From: Synaphobranchus kaupii
Lineage: Eukaryota; Chordata; Actinopteri; Anguilliformes; Synaphobranchidae
DNA: 64,000 nt
Direction of reading: 5' to 3'
Assembly: GCA_029718625.1 (NCBI GenBank)
Contig: CM056380.1
Location: 113,198,818 to 113,262,817 of the forward strand
Shown here: positions 38,900 to 52,300 of the stretch, piece by piece
Position numbering within the stretch: position 1 is the first letter of the stretch
How the letters are laid out: every line of letters starts with the position of its first letter
Notes under the pieces: model-generated
Told to the model about the DNA's origin: nothing
The model's input: only the letters and a program-made list of their open reading frames with translations
The model's database searches: none
Translations under genes and position numbers: made by a program

Positions 38900-40380
38900 T
38901 TGGTTGCTGCTCTATGTATCTAGTTAGCTACAACTAATCCGAATATAACCTATGTCAGTTTCAGCCCGTAACTTTTATAATTCGTTGCTGTTTAAGTCAT
39001 GAAAGCGACACTAATTATTCACCTTCACCTTTGTTTCACAGAAATGAACAAAAATAATGTATTAAATTATAGCCTACTTTCCTCAAGAACAACCAGGAAA
39101 TTCCAGTTGTCACGTGGACTGTGCAGTGTCATTGATATGAACAGCACCAAGAACCAGCAATGCCAATGGGACTGAAGTTGACAGACAACATGCCTGTGTA
39201 AAACCACGTGTTTTACTGTGCGAGTTTTATAACCAAAATGTGTGCTCTGGCGTTGGGCTACCCTTCATACCTCCCTGTTTGTAACCATTTTTCTGCTAAA
39301 TTGTAAATTTTTTTTTTTTTTTTTTTGCAGTAAAATCACAAATTAGTTCCATTTGAACTTTTGTAATTACAACTCATAGGCTGATTTCCTCACGGGGGTT
39401 GATATGCATGCTATTTTCATAAACACCCCTTGAAATGGCTCACAATTGTATTAAAATGAAACACGAACAGAAAAGTGAATTTCAGTTGCCATTAAAAAAA
39501 AAACTTGTATCATTATTTTGGCAGTGGGATGCTTTTTGTTTAACTTTTACTGTAGATATTGTACAACATGTATCAACTATCAATACAATGCCACACAAAT
39601 TTACAGATATCACAAAAGCTATGAACACTGCTTGTTCAGTTCATCCAAATTATATGCATATGCTCTTGTCTGTATTAATGATTTCCTGTATTACATCTCT
39701 CCAGCTCCACCTGTGCATCCATTGTTGTACATGCTTCTTTCCATACTGATTGACTTGTACCATTAATTCTCTGTATAAATTTTAAAAATGCAGCAGCTCA
39801 AAATTCCCTACACCCAAAACATGTTTTATCCTGGGTTGAACACCCCTAGACATGCTTAAAGCACAACTGAACTTTGGTAGAATTTTGGGTTGTGTAGTTA
39901 CCTGGCCATGATATGAGTCCAAATGTTGGCGAAATATGTTCGTTAGTTGCTCTGTGCTCCTCTGGGGTGATAATCCAGAATAGGGTATTTGTCGCTCTCC
40001 ATTCACTTCTATATGTCAGCTGAAACGGTCTCAAAATGACACATTCATTGTCTTGAGTTCAATATATCATCCACAATTCTAGTTGTGCATGATCAGAGGC
40101 AAATCTTATGAACAGGCAAGGTAGGCAACATATAAATACTTGGAATGTTACGGAATCATTAAATGTTTAATTTTAATCAATGTATAGCTTTAATTTGACT
40201 ACACGGTAGTGGTCAACATTATGGTCAAACAGTTCTGTGGGAAAGGCCAACAAAACCACGCGCACATATATGACGCGCTTCTATATGTCGCCTTTTCGTC
40301 GATGCATAAAACACCAGGATAACCCGATTTATAATACCTGTACTGACGTATGGTAAATCCATATTATATAGGGATCTGAG
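38900..40380. other. mtln-nphp1 intergenic spacer
   Basis: AT-rich, with a T-run at 39306-39326 and a truncated piggyBac-like MITE at 39860. No gene recognised; the frames at 39435-39766 lack any coding signature. Confidence 0.55.
39860..40048 (-). mobile_element. piggyBac-like MITE, truncated (same family as 60052-60307)
   Basis: Starts after TTAA (39856-39859) with AACTTTGGTAGAATTTTGGG and continues GTAGTTACCTGGCCATGATA, the same as the inverse of the 60-kb copy, then loses similarity near 40048. Confidence 0.7.
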
Positions 40381-40609
40381 GCTGGAGCGATCCCTGACAG
40401 CTGTATCTTAGCGACCGAACGTAGCGTCTCGAGAAGGAAAAGCGTCCCTAGTGCCATGTTACATTAGCTTCGTTAAGCTTTAGCTAAGTTATCTATGTAG
40501 TCGATTGATGGATACTAGCCATATATAATCCCCAGCAAGCAGTGTTATGTGTTCTTGATCACTAACGTTAGCTAATGAACGAACGCAGCTATCTACCAAC
40601 AAAGATCCA

Positions 40610-40622
40610 ACTGCCTAGCAAC
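40610..40622 (+). promoter_or_regulatory. nphp1: RFX X-box candidate in the nphp1 promoter
   Basis: ACTGCCTAGCAAC differs from the RFX palindrome GTTGCCTAGCAAC at two positions of one half-site. It lies about 110 bp before the nphp1 ATG, in the usual range for ciliary-gene X-boxes. Confidence 0.55.
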
Positions 40623-40732
40623 TAATAAGAGCTGAACAGGGATAGCTAACACTCTTGATTAGCTAGTTTTTATTTTATTTTTTGTAGTTGACGTAACTTT
40701 TTTTGTTAACGTTAGCGTTTTCATTCTCAAAA

Positions 40733-40798
40733 ATGGCACCAAAGAGGAAAGGGCCTTTACAAACAGTGCAAAGGAACACGGATGATATTAAAAAACAG
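40733..40798 (+). CDS. nphp1: nphp1 exon 1
   Basis: 22 codons from ATG (AAAAATGG context), [20 protein letters not shown] and KQ, donor GTTCGT. It corresponds to the coiled-coil start of nephrocystin-1. Confidence 0.9.
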
Positions 40799-43700
40799 GT
40801 TCGTGGTTTTCAAACGAGTTGAATGTATTGTTCCTGCTGCTGTACTAGCTAGCCATATTCGTAGCTAACTAACTAGTTTGCAAAATTAGCGTTAGCGAAA
40901 TTAGTCAGTTTGGTGGTTCATCTCATTGGTTGCATGTCATGGTGCGATAAAAGGTATAGTTTGTATGCTATAAGACTATGTTACTTTTTTTTGTGAATTC
41001 CGCATTTTCAGCATTTATTTCACCTAACATTAGTTAACAATATGGAATTGTATATGCTTATACTAGATTGATACGCTCGAATATCCGTCTTATTACCTTA
41101 AGTTAGCTACATTAAATTAGCTAACATAACTAATCTCTGTTCTGTGGCAGGTTGATAATTTGATGCAAGAAGTTCGCCAGTTCAAAGGATCTACAGAGAG
41201 CAAAGCAATAACGTTAGCAGACGCATCAGAGAGGTAAGTACATAAACTGCATTTTTTTAAAACTTTGTTTACACTGTTGAGAAACTACTTTTAGCACTAA
41301 AGTTATGTTACTAGCTAAAGGGTCGCTAAATGTGTTTGTTCTCCGTATTTCTGTTAGAATGTCTATGGCTATGCAACTCTAACTTGTAATTTCATTGCAA
41401 AGACAAAAAAGTCAGAAAGTCATAGGGCCTGATTCACTAAGACCTTTAGCGTGTGCAAAACCTTTTAGCACAAGCAAAACTAATAACACAACCACTGATT
41501 GGTGGAAAACAAATATCATGACCAATTATTGGGGTCATGTTATTGGTTTTGCGTGTGCTAAAAGGTTTTGCACATGCTAAAGTTCTTAGTAAATCAGACC
41601 CATAACGTGCCGAACATTAAAATGGGCTTATCACTATTTATAGTTATGTTTCAAAAATGATAAATAAAGGTGATGATGAACATTGTTGTTACGTACTTGG
41701 TGTAGTACCCAACATAATCGGAAACACCAGGTTTATCAAAAGAGTTATAATTTATTGTAGAGCTTGCCACAGCCACATACAACAATCTCTAGTTTAACAG
41801 CCGGAATCAGGCATCTTAGGCAGGGCGATGTGGTCCAGGTGTGAAGGACAGAGGCTGAAACAGTGGATCAGCGCATCTTAAATAGGCCCCCATACAGGGG
41901 TTCTCCATTTCCTGGAAATAATTAGATCAGGTGAGACACAAGTAACCCCCCTACTGGCAAAGGGGCGTAACACCCCTACCACCAGCTGGGGACACCAGTC
42001 CCCAAAAGGTAAACATCCAAGCCCCATAGACATCACGATCATCAGGCACGTCCAGCCGCACTGCTGCTCCACAACCCCTGCGAAACAAAAACTACAAAGG
42101 AAAAAAACAAACAGAACAATGCTGCCCCATCGTTCAAACAATACTGCTCAGGGTCTCACGTGACCCCCACTAGGCCGGCACATCCGCGGGACAATGCGTC
42201 TGCTACCACATTGTCCTTACCCCGAAGGTGTCGAAATTGTAGGCTATATCCCTGTAGATATCAGCACCTCATGCGCTGGAGTTTATTTTTGTTCCGCATC
42301 TGATGAAGAAAAACCAAAGGATTATGGTCTGTAAAAATGATTACCGGATGCGTCACTGAGCCAACATACACATCAAAATGCTGCACTGCCCACACCAGAG
42401 CCAAAGCCTCCTTCTCAATCGTGGAGTAGTTACGTTGGTGTTTGTTAAATTTACGAGAAAAATAACTAACAGGATGTTCAATGTGCTCCTCATCTTCTTG
42501 TATAAGCACAGCACCGGCACCAACGCCACTAGCATCCACGGCTAGTTTAAAAGCTTGATCAAAGCGCGGGGCAGATAACCGGAGCTCAGTACAGCAGGGC
42601 TTTCACCTTTTCAAATGCCTCCTGACAAGCAGGAGACCAAAAAAATTGAACCTTAAGGCCAAGGAGGTCAGTTAAAGGAGAAACTACTGTGGAGAGATTT
42701 GGGCAGAATCCACGATAATAACCAGACATGCCCAAAAATCTCATCACCTCCTTCTTGGTAATTGGTACGGGAAAACGGTCAATAGCCTCAACTTTTGCAC
42801 GCACCGGTCGGACCTCACCATGGCCAACAATTTTCCCCAGATAGGTGACAGTTGCTTGGGCAAACTCACATTTACCCAGGTTAACTGTAAGGTTGGCTTC
42901 CACTAGGCGGGCAAACAGTGCTTTAATTCATTGCATTACAGGCATTTAGCAGACGCTCTTATCCAGAGCGACTTACACAACCTTTTATCATGTTTTACAT
43001 ATTATCCATTTATACAGCTGGATAATTCCATCATAATTTGATAATTCGATAATTCGATCCAAATGCTGGGACCAGGTGTCACTGAACACAATTACATCTA
43101 AATATGCTGCGCACCCATCAAGACCAGGCAATACACAATTGATGAGCCTTTGAAACGTTGCAGGGGCATTACGCATACCAAAAGCCATGACGGAATAGGA
43201 AAATAAACCCTGGGGAGTAACAAAGGCAGAGAAACGTCTTTTGCTCGATCGGTTAAGGGAACCTGCCAGTACCCCTTGAGTAAATCAAACTTGCTAACAA
43301 ATTGGGCTGCCCCAACACTGTCTATGCAGTCTTCCATTCTGGGAAGAGGGTAACAGTCACGTCTAGTCACAGCATTGACACCATGCAAAACCGATAAGAA
43401 CCATCTGGCTTGGCAATCAACAAGCAAGGACTAGACCAGCTAGAAAAACTAGGCTGTGCAATATTATTTTCAAGCATATATTTGATTTCTTTATACAGGT
43501 GTTTATTTTTCTCGGGAGATACACGATAGAAATGTTGCTTGATAGAATGTGGGTGACGCACGCCCTATTTTTAAATTGTTCAATCCCTTCTAAGGAATAA
43601 ACTACACTAATCTTCAGTGGCTTTCTGCACTCGGGGCGACTTTAAATGCAGAACTCATGAGTACCATCAGCAACGAGTCACTTCAGGCCTCTGAAGCGTA

Positions 43701-46254
43701 CCCCCACTCATAATAACGACCAAAAATAAGAAAGACAAAATAATAAAATGACAAGTCTCAATGACCTGTCCGACGACTAGCCTAACAAGGGGTGAACGGT
43801 TTAAAGTTCTAAACAATTCAGATACATTGCTGCATTAATACTCACCAAAGGTCAGTTGGCAAACAAAATAATTACTCACGTATTAGCAAAACTGATGGGA
43901 TACAAATAGCTTTTCTCCTTCACAATGGACCACAAACACAAAATAAACCAAAGGTGCGGCAATAGGTCTGCGCAAAGCGTGCTATATGCACAACAGTGCC
44001 AGCGTTACTAAACACCATTCAAAGTAACTAAGCAGACCAAATGACAATGTGCTTACACATGGTCATAAATCAATAGGATTAAAAAAATCTCGGTCGAGCC
44101 CCCATTTATGTTACGTACTCGGTGTAGTACCCAACATAATCGGAACCAACACCAGGTTTATCAAAAGAGTTATAATTTATTGTAGAGCTTGCCACATGCA
44201 ACAATCTCTAGTTTAACAGCCGGAATCAGGCATCTTAGGCAGGGCGATGTGGCCCAGGTGTGAAGGAGAGAGAGGCTGAAGCAGTGGATCAGCGCATCTT
44301 AAATAGGCCCCCATACAGGGGTTCTCCATTTCCTGGAAATAATTAGATCAGGTGAGACACAACTAACCCCCCTACTGGCGAAGGGGCGTAACAATTGTCC
44401 TCTTAAATAATAAAACGATTACTTCACACACCCACTTATTACTTTTATGCTATGAATATGTTGGGACCCGGATTCATCCTGATGCAGCATACCAAACCAT
44501 TTCCCTTACATCAGCGGTGCATTAGCAAAGTTATCAGAGGAAAGTACAAAACCATCCTTTTTAGCAGCTGAGCTGATAGTTTGATGCATATGAAACAGGA
44601 GCTTTGTTATGCTTATTAATGTTTGTCATGAATACACAGGCATGTGGTCAGGGTAGGAGAGCGAGGCACAAGGCATCCCTGCATTCAATGTGTGACCTAT
44701 TCTCAGTGTACAGAAAATATTAAAGCATGTGTACTGGCGGAAAAAAGGCAGTGAATAAAGCTGACAGAAAGAGACATAACTTTGCCTGTAGGGGGCCTGT
44801 CCTGCTCAATCCCTTCCAAACCACATACTACACTGAAGCACAGGATTTATGAACAAAAAACTGTTCATGCTATGCAGAAAATTAATGTTTGTAAAAGCAA
44901 TACTGATGGCATGAAGGAATTGTTCGCTTGATAAGCAGAATGTATTTTTGTTCTTACTTTCTGTATTCCAGTTGCTTGTTTTTTTTCCCCCTAATTTAAA
45001 TGTTTCTGTCCACAGATGCGCACAATTGCAAAGATCAGTTGAAGAAACTACGAGGACTCTGAAGAAACTAACCAAAGTAAATATTTGTTCTTTTACAAGC
45101 ACTTTTGATTAATGCATTGTATTGGCATGCACCTATTTCTGTAATGTGTGGAAGTGGTGATTTTGTATAATAAAAAGGTGAAAGGTGCAGCAGGGCTGTC
45201 ATAAACATTTTATTTATTTATTTATTTATTGGTTTTTAAAGGCTGACGAACCTGCGCCAGTGGGAAATTACGACCAAAGAAAACTGGACGAAGAAAACAG
45301 ACTGAAGATGATTCAAGAACGGCTGCAGGCTCTGGCACTCACTATCTCACCTGCTGAAAAGCCAGGCCCAAGGCAAGGCAACAGTATCAGTGATTTGTCT
45401 TGACTTTGTTGTGATCATAGTTTCATTTTAAACTTCTCGGGTCTTACAACTGTGCCAAACTGCTTTTTTAAAAATCTGTGATACTTTGAAAATGCTGCAC
45501 TTAAGCATATGATGAACCTAAGAAAGTTGGTGTATATAGTGTATTGTATATAAGAGTATATACTGTATATAGTGTATTGAAACTGCCACCCGGTCACAGA
45601 TTTACCCTTCCCGTTCTCTTTGTTTTGCAGCCAAAATGCAGACATGCCAAGTTCTTCCCAGGCCAAGGAAGAAGTTGAAGATGATACAGGAGCTGAGAGT
45701 GAGGAAGAGGACAGTGAAGAAGAGGAAGATGATGACGAAGACGACGACGAAGAAGAAGATTTAGAAAAACAAGCAGAGACTTTCATTGCCATCAGTGCTT
45801 TCATAGGCGAGCAAGAGGGTGACCTAACAGTGCAGGTAAAGCATGAACAGACACCTGGGCCGTGTCTGAATCAGCACTCTTCCACACTGTTGAGTAGCCT
45901 TGTTGAGTAGATAGGGCGAGAAAGTCATAGAGTACGTGAAATGTTTTCAAATTGCAGTATACTTCAAACACCCAGATGACACACTTACTTCCGGGGTTTC
46001 GCTGACTGCTAAACAGTGCACATTAAACGGCACACTTCTGCCAGTGCACTGTACGCAGGAGACAGGGCTCAGTAGATAGGGCTCTGATTCGGACACAGCC
46101 CTGGTCAGGTCTGCACACTGTTATACTGGTTAAGATGCCTCCACCGCCTGTCAGCTGGGAGCAAATGACTCATGTCATGTGATATCCTTTCTCAGACAAT
46201 ACCATGGCGAAGATGCAATACAAAGTGATACTTGAATTTGATTCATGGGTTGGT

Positions 46255-46308
<54 letters not shown>

Positions 46309-49300
46309 CATTTTTTGATTAAACAGAAGGGGGACCTGTTGAGCATTCTCAGTAAAAACCCTGATGGCTGGTGGCTCGCCCAAGACTCAAGTGGAAACAA
46401 GGGCTCAGTACCCAGAACTTACTTAAAGGTACAAATCCCCCTTTTGGTCAGATTACCTTTTTGTCTGGCAGTCTGCTTTGGTATCTGTTTGCATTTGGCT
46501 AATCTGCACATGAAACACGACTTTTACCATCTCTCAGGATCACGATGGTTCAGGCTAAATAATTAACAGCACCTCTTACAGGTCTGACATGACTTGCATC
46601 ATATATGGTAAACTTTTAGCAGTATATTCCAGTTTGATTAGCTTTGTATTTGTTAGAATGCAAATTCCTGTTTGTTAGAAAGCAAATTCCTGTTGCTTAT
46701 TTTTTTCTCTTTTAAATATATGTTTCCTATTTACAAACCGAAATTCTGAACATACCTAGCAAGCAAGAACGTGGGTGCTGGTTAGATTAATTAACATTAG
46801 CTGGCTAGCCACCTAAGCCTAGCACATCTGTCACTTCTTTTCACTTTGCTCTTTAACACCTGTGCTTCAGTCGTGGTGCCAGTGGAGTACACTTCATGTA
46901 CAGCTAGCTGGCAGTTTGTGATTCTCATACAAAGAACTTGTGTTTTCTACATAAAAAACATTGCATCTTCAAAATGTTAGATAGTTCATATGTATTCTTA
47001 GTCATGTTTGTATTGTTAACAGTTTAGCTGTTGAAATTGAGGTCAAGATTTTACAAGCAATACATTGTTCTCTGAAAATCTGTTTGTATACATATATGGC
47101 TTTAACAGATTATACCTCAGGTTATAGTGACTGTCTAATTGTTTCAGGTGTACCAGGATGAGGATGAGGAAGAGGAAGCAGAGGATTCAGAGACTGAGGA
47201 AGAGAGTGAGGAAGAAATGGATGAAGTCTCAAAAACCAAGCAGAGGTGAAGTTTATTATTCGGCCACCAGATGGCGTGGTACACAAAGGAATTTTTTAAC
47301 ATTCACACTTGGGTGATAGAAAGGGTGAAAGATTTTGTTCAACAAAGATTTTTGTTTGTTTAACAAAGCTATAGAAGTAATCGATGACCAGTTACGGATA
47401 AAGGGTAGTGTCATGGATGCGAATGGTCTCTGTGATAAGTTGACACACTTTTATGAACTGTAAAATCAATGTGATATGTTTTTCTCTTTTGCAGAAGCCA
47501 AAAATCTGCCTGGGATATTGTGAGAAAAGAAGTTTTAGAGGTATTGTTATTATAATAAAATCTATAAAAATGTAACTTAACAGATATATGTATCTCTAAA
47601 ATGTAACTTGCAGATAAATGTAGGTGGTGTGACTGAGCTGACGTTCCTTATAGGCAGAGCTTTGCAGAGAAAGGTTAACATACTGACTAAATAAATATAT
47701 AAATTGGCCTTTGAGGTGATACCACACTTTTTTTATTCCTGAGACTAACACTGATGTTCTCCATTTTTGTAAGTTGCTTTGGATACAATTGTCTGCTAAG
47801 TGATTGTAATGTAAAAGTTTACATAGTTTCATAGTTTGGGAAGGCTTTCTTCCTAAGCTCACATAACGGTGATTTAAGAGTAGTGCTTGAGAGAAATACT
47901 ATGAGAGAAATAAGGGGAAATCCCTTGAGTGATGCGGATCACTGATGTGTCAGTGGTGATGTCATCAGTCATCCTTTAAACCTAAACCAGTGGCCAAGTA
48001 TTCCGATTGGAGGGATGTATAATTGGGCTGACGTGGAGTGTGTGCTGATTGGCAGATGAACGCGACCGACGTTCTGGCTGCCATGGGGGCCATTCCTCCT
48101 GGGTTCCGCCCGTCCACTCTGTCAAACCTGCTTAATGAAGGTAAGTTTCCTCAAGCCAGTCTTACTCTGTGCAGTGGTGGATCAGTGTGAAAATAGTGTA
48201 TCATTGAAGATTCATCACACACATAACGCTTCATAGTGGTGGTTATTCTCTATTTCCAGAAAGTGTTGGTACTAAAACTATAAAATATTACCCGGTCCCC
48301 CATTGTCCTGAGGAACCTCAATACCTAAAAGCCGACCCGAGACCCAAGCGGGTTCGGGTCCAGAATTTTAACTTGTTGTTGTGGGTCGGTTCTCGGGTAC
48401 GTGCACACTACTTTGAGGGACCCAGATATTTTAGGTATGTGTTTATACTTGAAAGCCAGAATTCTCAAACACTGTACTGATGCTGCTGATGATGTTTGGC
48501 ACAATCAACCGTAAAGCTGTTCGGGTTTCTTTTGAGTCCTGGTCCGGGAGTCTTTAGGTCCTTAACTATTGGGTGTATTTTGGGTCCAGGTCCGGTTCAA
48601 CTCGGGTTTCGGGTACAACATTTCGGACCCGGAAAGACCTCTAGCTCTGGCCCCAGCTGGGCCTGGTACGGTCCGGATTAGATCCACGATGCCGATCGTA
48701 CCGCTGCGCCCCGGACAGGTTGGCTGGGCCCGCGCGCGGGATCCGACCCGAAAGCCCGCGCGATTCCTCGAGAAGGATAGGCAGGAATGTGCGCCTCCGT
48801 GCGCTGCGTGACCTTCACGGGAGCCGTGCGCTGCATGACTTTCACGGGACCCGGGCGCAGATGGAACGCAAGATAAGAGCACCTGCGTCATGTTCCTCTC
48901 TCCGTCGAGCCATCGTAGCCCAGGATCTCCGGCACAAGCACGCAGACGCTCGCCACCGTCGGCTGCAGACGACACCCGGAGCTGATGACACAGGCCTTTA
49001 GGCACTCCGCAGGAGAACAGTCCTTTTTGCAGATCCTGCTTCAGATTAATCAGTCTTGAATTCTTATCATTCTTGGCTTGATATATTTTTGTTAGTTCAT
49101 TTCCTTATTTCTATACATTAATTTTATGTTATGCAGAGGATACGCATCTAAAAATTAATACCAGGGGTGTCTCGGTGGCGTAGCCTGTCGAGCACCGTCC
49201 ACACGCTCATTGCGAGCCACGATATTGGCTGTTCCAATCCGGCCGCTCGATCTTTGTCACATGTCTCTCCCCATTCTTTTGGTGTCTCTACACTGCACTG

Positions 49301-52300
49301 CAAAAAACTAATCTTAACAAGCATTTAAATCTTATATTTACACTTTAGAATCTTATTTCTGTTACTTTTTTTGCTAAACAAGACAAACTATCTGCCAGTG
49401 GGGTGAGAGTTTTACTCATTTCAATATTTGCCAGTGGGGGTAAGAGAATTTCACTTGTCAAGCAAAAAGTAACTTAAAACAAGCAAAAAAAAGACTTAAG
49501 ACATTTATTGCAGTGTGTGCTATCCAATAAAAGCTGAAAAAAGCAGTGTAAAAATACATATAAAAATTAATACCATTCAAGAACATCGTTTTTAAATACA
49601 TGGCAGAATTGCATACTGGTATTTTAGCTCTGATTTATTATGTAATTGTTGAGGGTGTATGCTCAGTGCAGGTATATTTGGTATTTCACTGACCCCCTAT
49701 GAACACCCCCCTAAACCCTGTCACCTCACCCCTACTGCTAACCAGAGCTTACGGTCTCTGCTTTGCAGGGAAGACTTACAGAGGCAGTTACTACCTGCAA
49801 CCAGAGCTGAGCCAGTCCCAGCTCGCTTTCAAAGACCTTTTTTGGGACCCGGATACTGGAACCGTATGTATTCACTTTACAATTCACTTTTAATTCAAAT
49901 TCTCGGAATGCCAGTTTCCAGAAAAAAGTATCTGTGCTGATAACCTATGAAATAAGTATTTATTTTTTCTGATTAGTTATTAGGGAAGCCTGCGGTATTG
50001 TAAAGGAAGCAGAGTGTTGAGTGGGGTCTGTCCTAGGTCTGCCCATATTCTTAAGCTCCTCCCCTTCTATGACGAGCACATTCCCGGTGAACTGTCACAG
50101 GAAGTAAGGGCTTCCGAACTTCCTTTCCCATGTTCCCTGAGTGGGTGCAGCCATGCATACAGGACAGTGGAGGACAAGTGAAAGACCCCGTTTTTGGTCC
50201 GAGAGACCCTGAAACGCCTTACACACTGAGGGGAAGCACTGGAATGGAGTGTATGTGTGTGTGTGGGGGGGGGGGTAGGTTGTCACTTGACATGACCCAT
50301 GTAAAAAGGGGTCCTAGCCAGTTAAATGTACACACCTGCCTCTGAGCATTACTTCCACCTTGGCTAGAGCAAGTTAACGTGCTACGAAACACATATGCTC
50401 ATGGATCCCTCTGTGTTACCTAGGATCTAGGTAAGTTCCACCTCCTTGGCTTAATCACACAATGAGTGGCTGTTCACTAGAGTACTTTCTGGTGTGGAGA
50501 TATTCACAAGAGCATTGCTTTTGGGGAAAGAAAAACAACAACGCTGTACTACATTCTAACATCAAATTCCAATATTGCCATTGCCTGTTTGTTTCTGCCA
50601 AGGAGAGGCAACTGAAGTGCCATATATACATTTAATGAAAATTGAATTTATTGAAAATGGTTTTTCTTTTAAATTTTTATTTAATATACATTAGGTTACA
50701 GTCTCACAGGTGGGGAGATGGTGTTCTGGCTTCAAGGCTCTTTACTTGAATTGCATTAGTAAATGCATTAATTGTATAAGTAGATAATAATAAAATGTAA
50801 GTTAAATATGCCTCATAAGCAAATACAAACATGTAATATGATGGGCAGAACTAGGTGAAGTAGTACATGTGATATAGTGCAACCCTGTTAGACATCAGCA
50901 AATTTCTTACAGATTACTGACAATTTGACAAAAAACTAGACCAGTTTTGAGGTGTGGCTCCGGGCCCCGTGTGCTCTGTGTGGCTCCCCAGGTTCGGCCC
51001 CGCACCTCCAGGACGTCGCTGAGCCTCATACTGTGGAGCTGCAGGATGATCCCCACTCCGGGGGTGGGGGTGCAGGTCCTCAGCAGGCACGTCCGGCTGG
51101 GCGTGTTCGACGGCGCCAAGGTGGGCTCGCCCTCCACGCCACAAGGGGGCGCTCCGCTCCTCTCCTGCCTGACGTAACGGCTCCGGCTGACGCCCCTTTA
51201 AACCCTGGCAGGGGTCAATGACTGGGTCAGGGAGTGCATTGCGTGCGTGCTGCCCTGTTATCAGCCTTCACATTCCCAGAATTCTTTCCCCATCTGCCTG
51301 TTTCCAACTCGACCACTAGGGGGTGCACCTGTGTCATAGCAACATCTAAATCAGGGGGGGCCCTCAATCTTATCCAGAAAGGGCCGGTGTGGTCGGTGCA
51401 GGCTTTTGTTCCGACCAAGCACTTACACACCTGATTCTACTAATCAACCACTAGAGTCTTTGCTAAGGACCTTGATTAGTAGAATCAGGTGTGTTACTGC
51501 TTGGTTGGAACAAAAGCCTACACCCACACGGGACCTTACTGGGTAAGATAGAGCAGTGGTTCCCAACCCTGGTCCTGGAGTACCCCTGTGTATGCTGGTT
51601 TTCGTTCCAACCACAATTGCAATACCAGAATTTTAACAAGCTGTTAATTTTTCTTAATTAGGTGTTTTTAATGTTTAGAGGGATTATTTACGTTCTTAAG
51701 CCACATTATGTTAGTAATAGCTATGCATGCCATGAAGACTAAAAGTCCAAGATTCACATTGTGTTGTATTGTAAACAATTAAAAGGAGGTAAAAAATGTT
51801 TTAACTGATCAAATTAAAGACTGAGGTGAATCAATAGGCTCATAATTGGTGAAATTGTGGACACATGGCCAATAAAACTAACCGTTTGGTAAATAATGAA
51901 GAATTCAAAGACAAAGCAAATGATAATGAGCCAAACCTGCATTGTGTTAAGGAAAAAATTATGAAGGAACTTAAACTTGCGTTCAATTACCAAATTAGGA
52001 GCCTAATCACCTGAGTTGTTACTTCTTCTTTGTAATTGTTTGCAATATAACACAATGAGCATAATGAACATGGGTTTTTTTCTTCTTCATGGCATGCATA
52101 GCTATTGCTAACATAACGTGGCTTAAGAGAGTAAAGAGTTTAAAGTGTTCTCTCTATACAATAAAAACACCTAATTAAGAAAAAATAACAGCTTGTTAAA
52201 ATTCTGGTATTGCAATTGTGGTTGGAACGAAAACCAGCATACACAGGGGTACTCCAGGACCAGGGTTGGGAACCACTGAGATAGAGGACCCCTGATCTAA

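Larger units (their letters stand above)
41687..44393 (-). mobile_element. Ty3/Gypsy LTR retrotransposon, internally deleted and dead (nphp1 intron 2)
   Basis: Two near-identical LTRs (41687-41972 and 44109-44393), each TGTTACG...CGTAACA, inside the 5-bp duplication ATTGT (41682-41686, 44394-44398). The element reads on the minus strand: primer-binding site at 44087-44104, broken reverse transcriptase at about 43561-42590, RNase H at 42539-42261. Gag, protease and integrase are missing. A LINE-tail fragment interrupts pol. Confidence 0.93.
48141..49768. other. nphp1 intron 9 with several repeats
   Basis: 48280-48660 carries degenerate GGGTCGGGTT/CGGGTCC repeats resembling a fish DNA transposon. 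48660-49010 is GC-rich, with the duplicated motif GTGACCTTCACGGGAGCCGT / CATGACTTTCACGGGACCCG. A SINE split by a MITE follows. Confidence 0.5.

Noticed and set aside
45415..45804. Minus-strand poly-Ser protein
   Set aside because: Antisense shadow of the acidic Glu/Asp exon 5 of nphp1.
48562..49005. Long GC-rich frames on both strands
   Set aside because: Overlapping frames in GC-rich repeat sequence with an internal duplication; no domain.
49165..49295. Functional tRNA gene
   Set aside because: Only degenerate A/B-box-like segments and a SINE body; no complete cloverleaf.
50907..51221. Several 70-90 codon frames around exon 11
   Set aside because: Shadows of the GC-rich nphp1 exon 11; the splice-joined frame is the real one.
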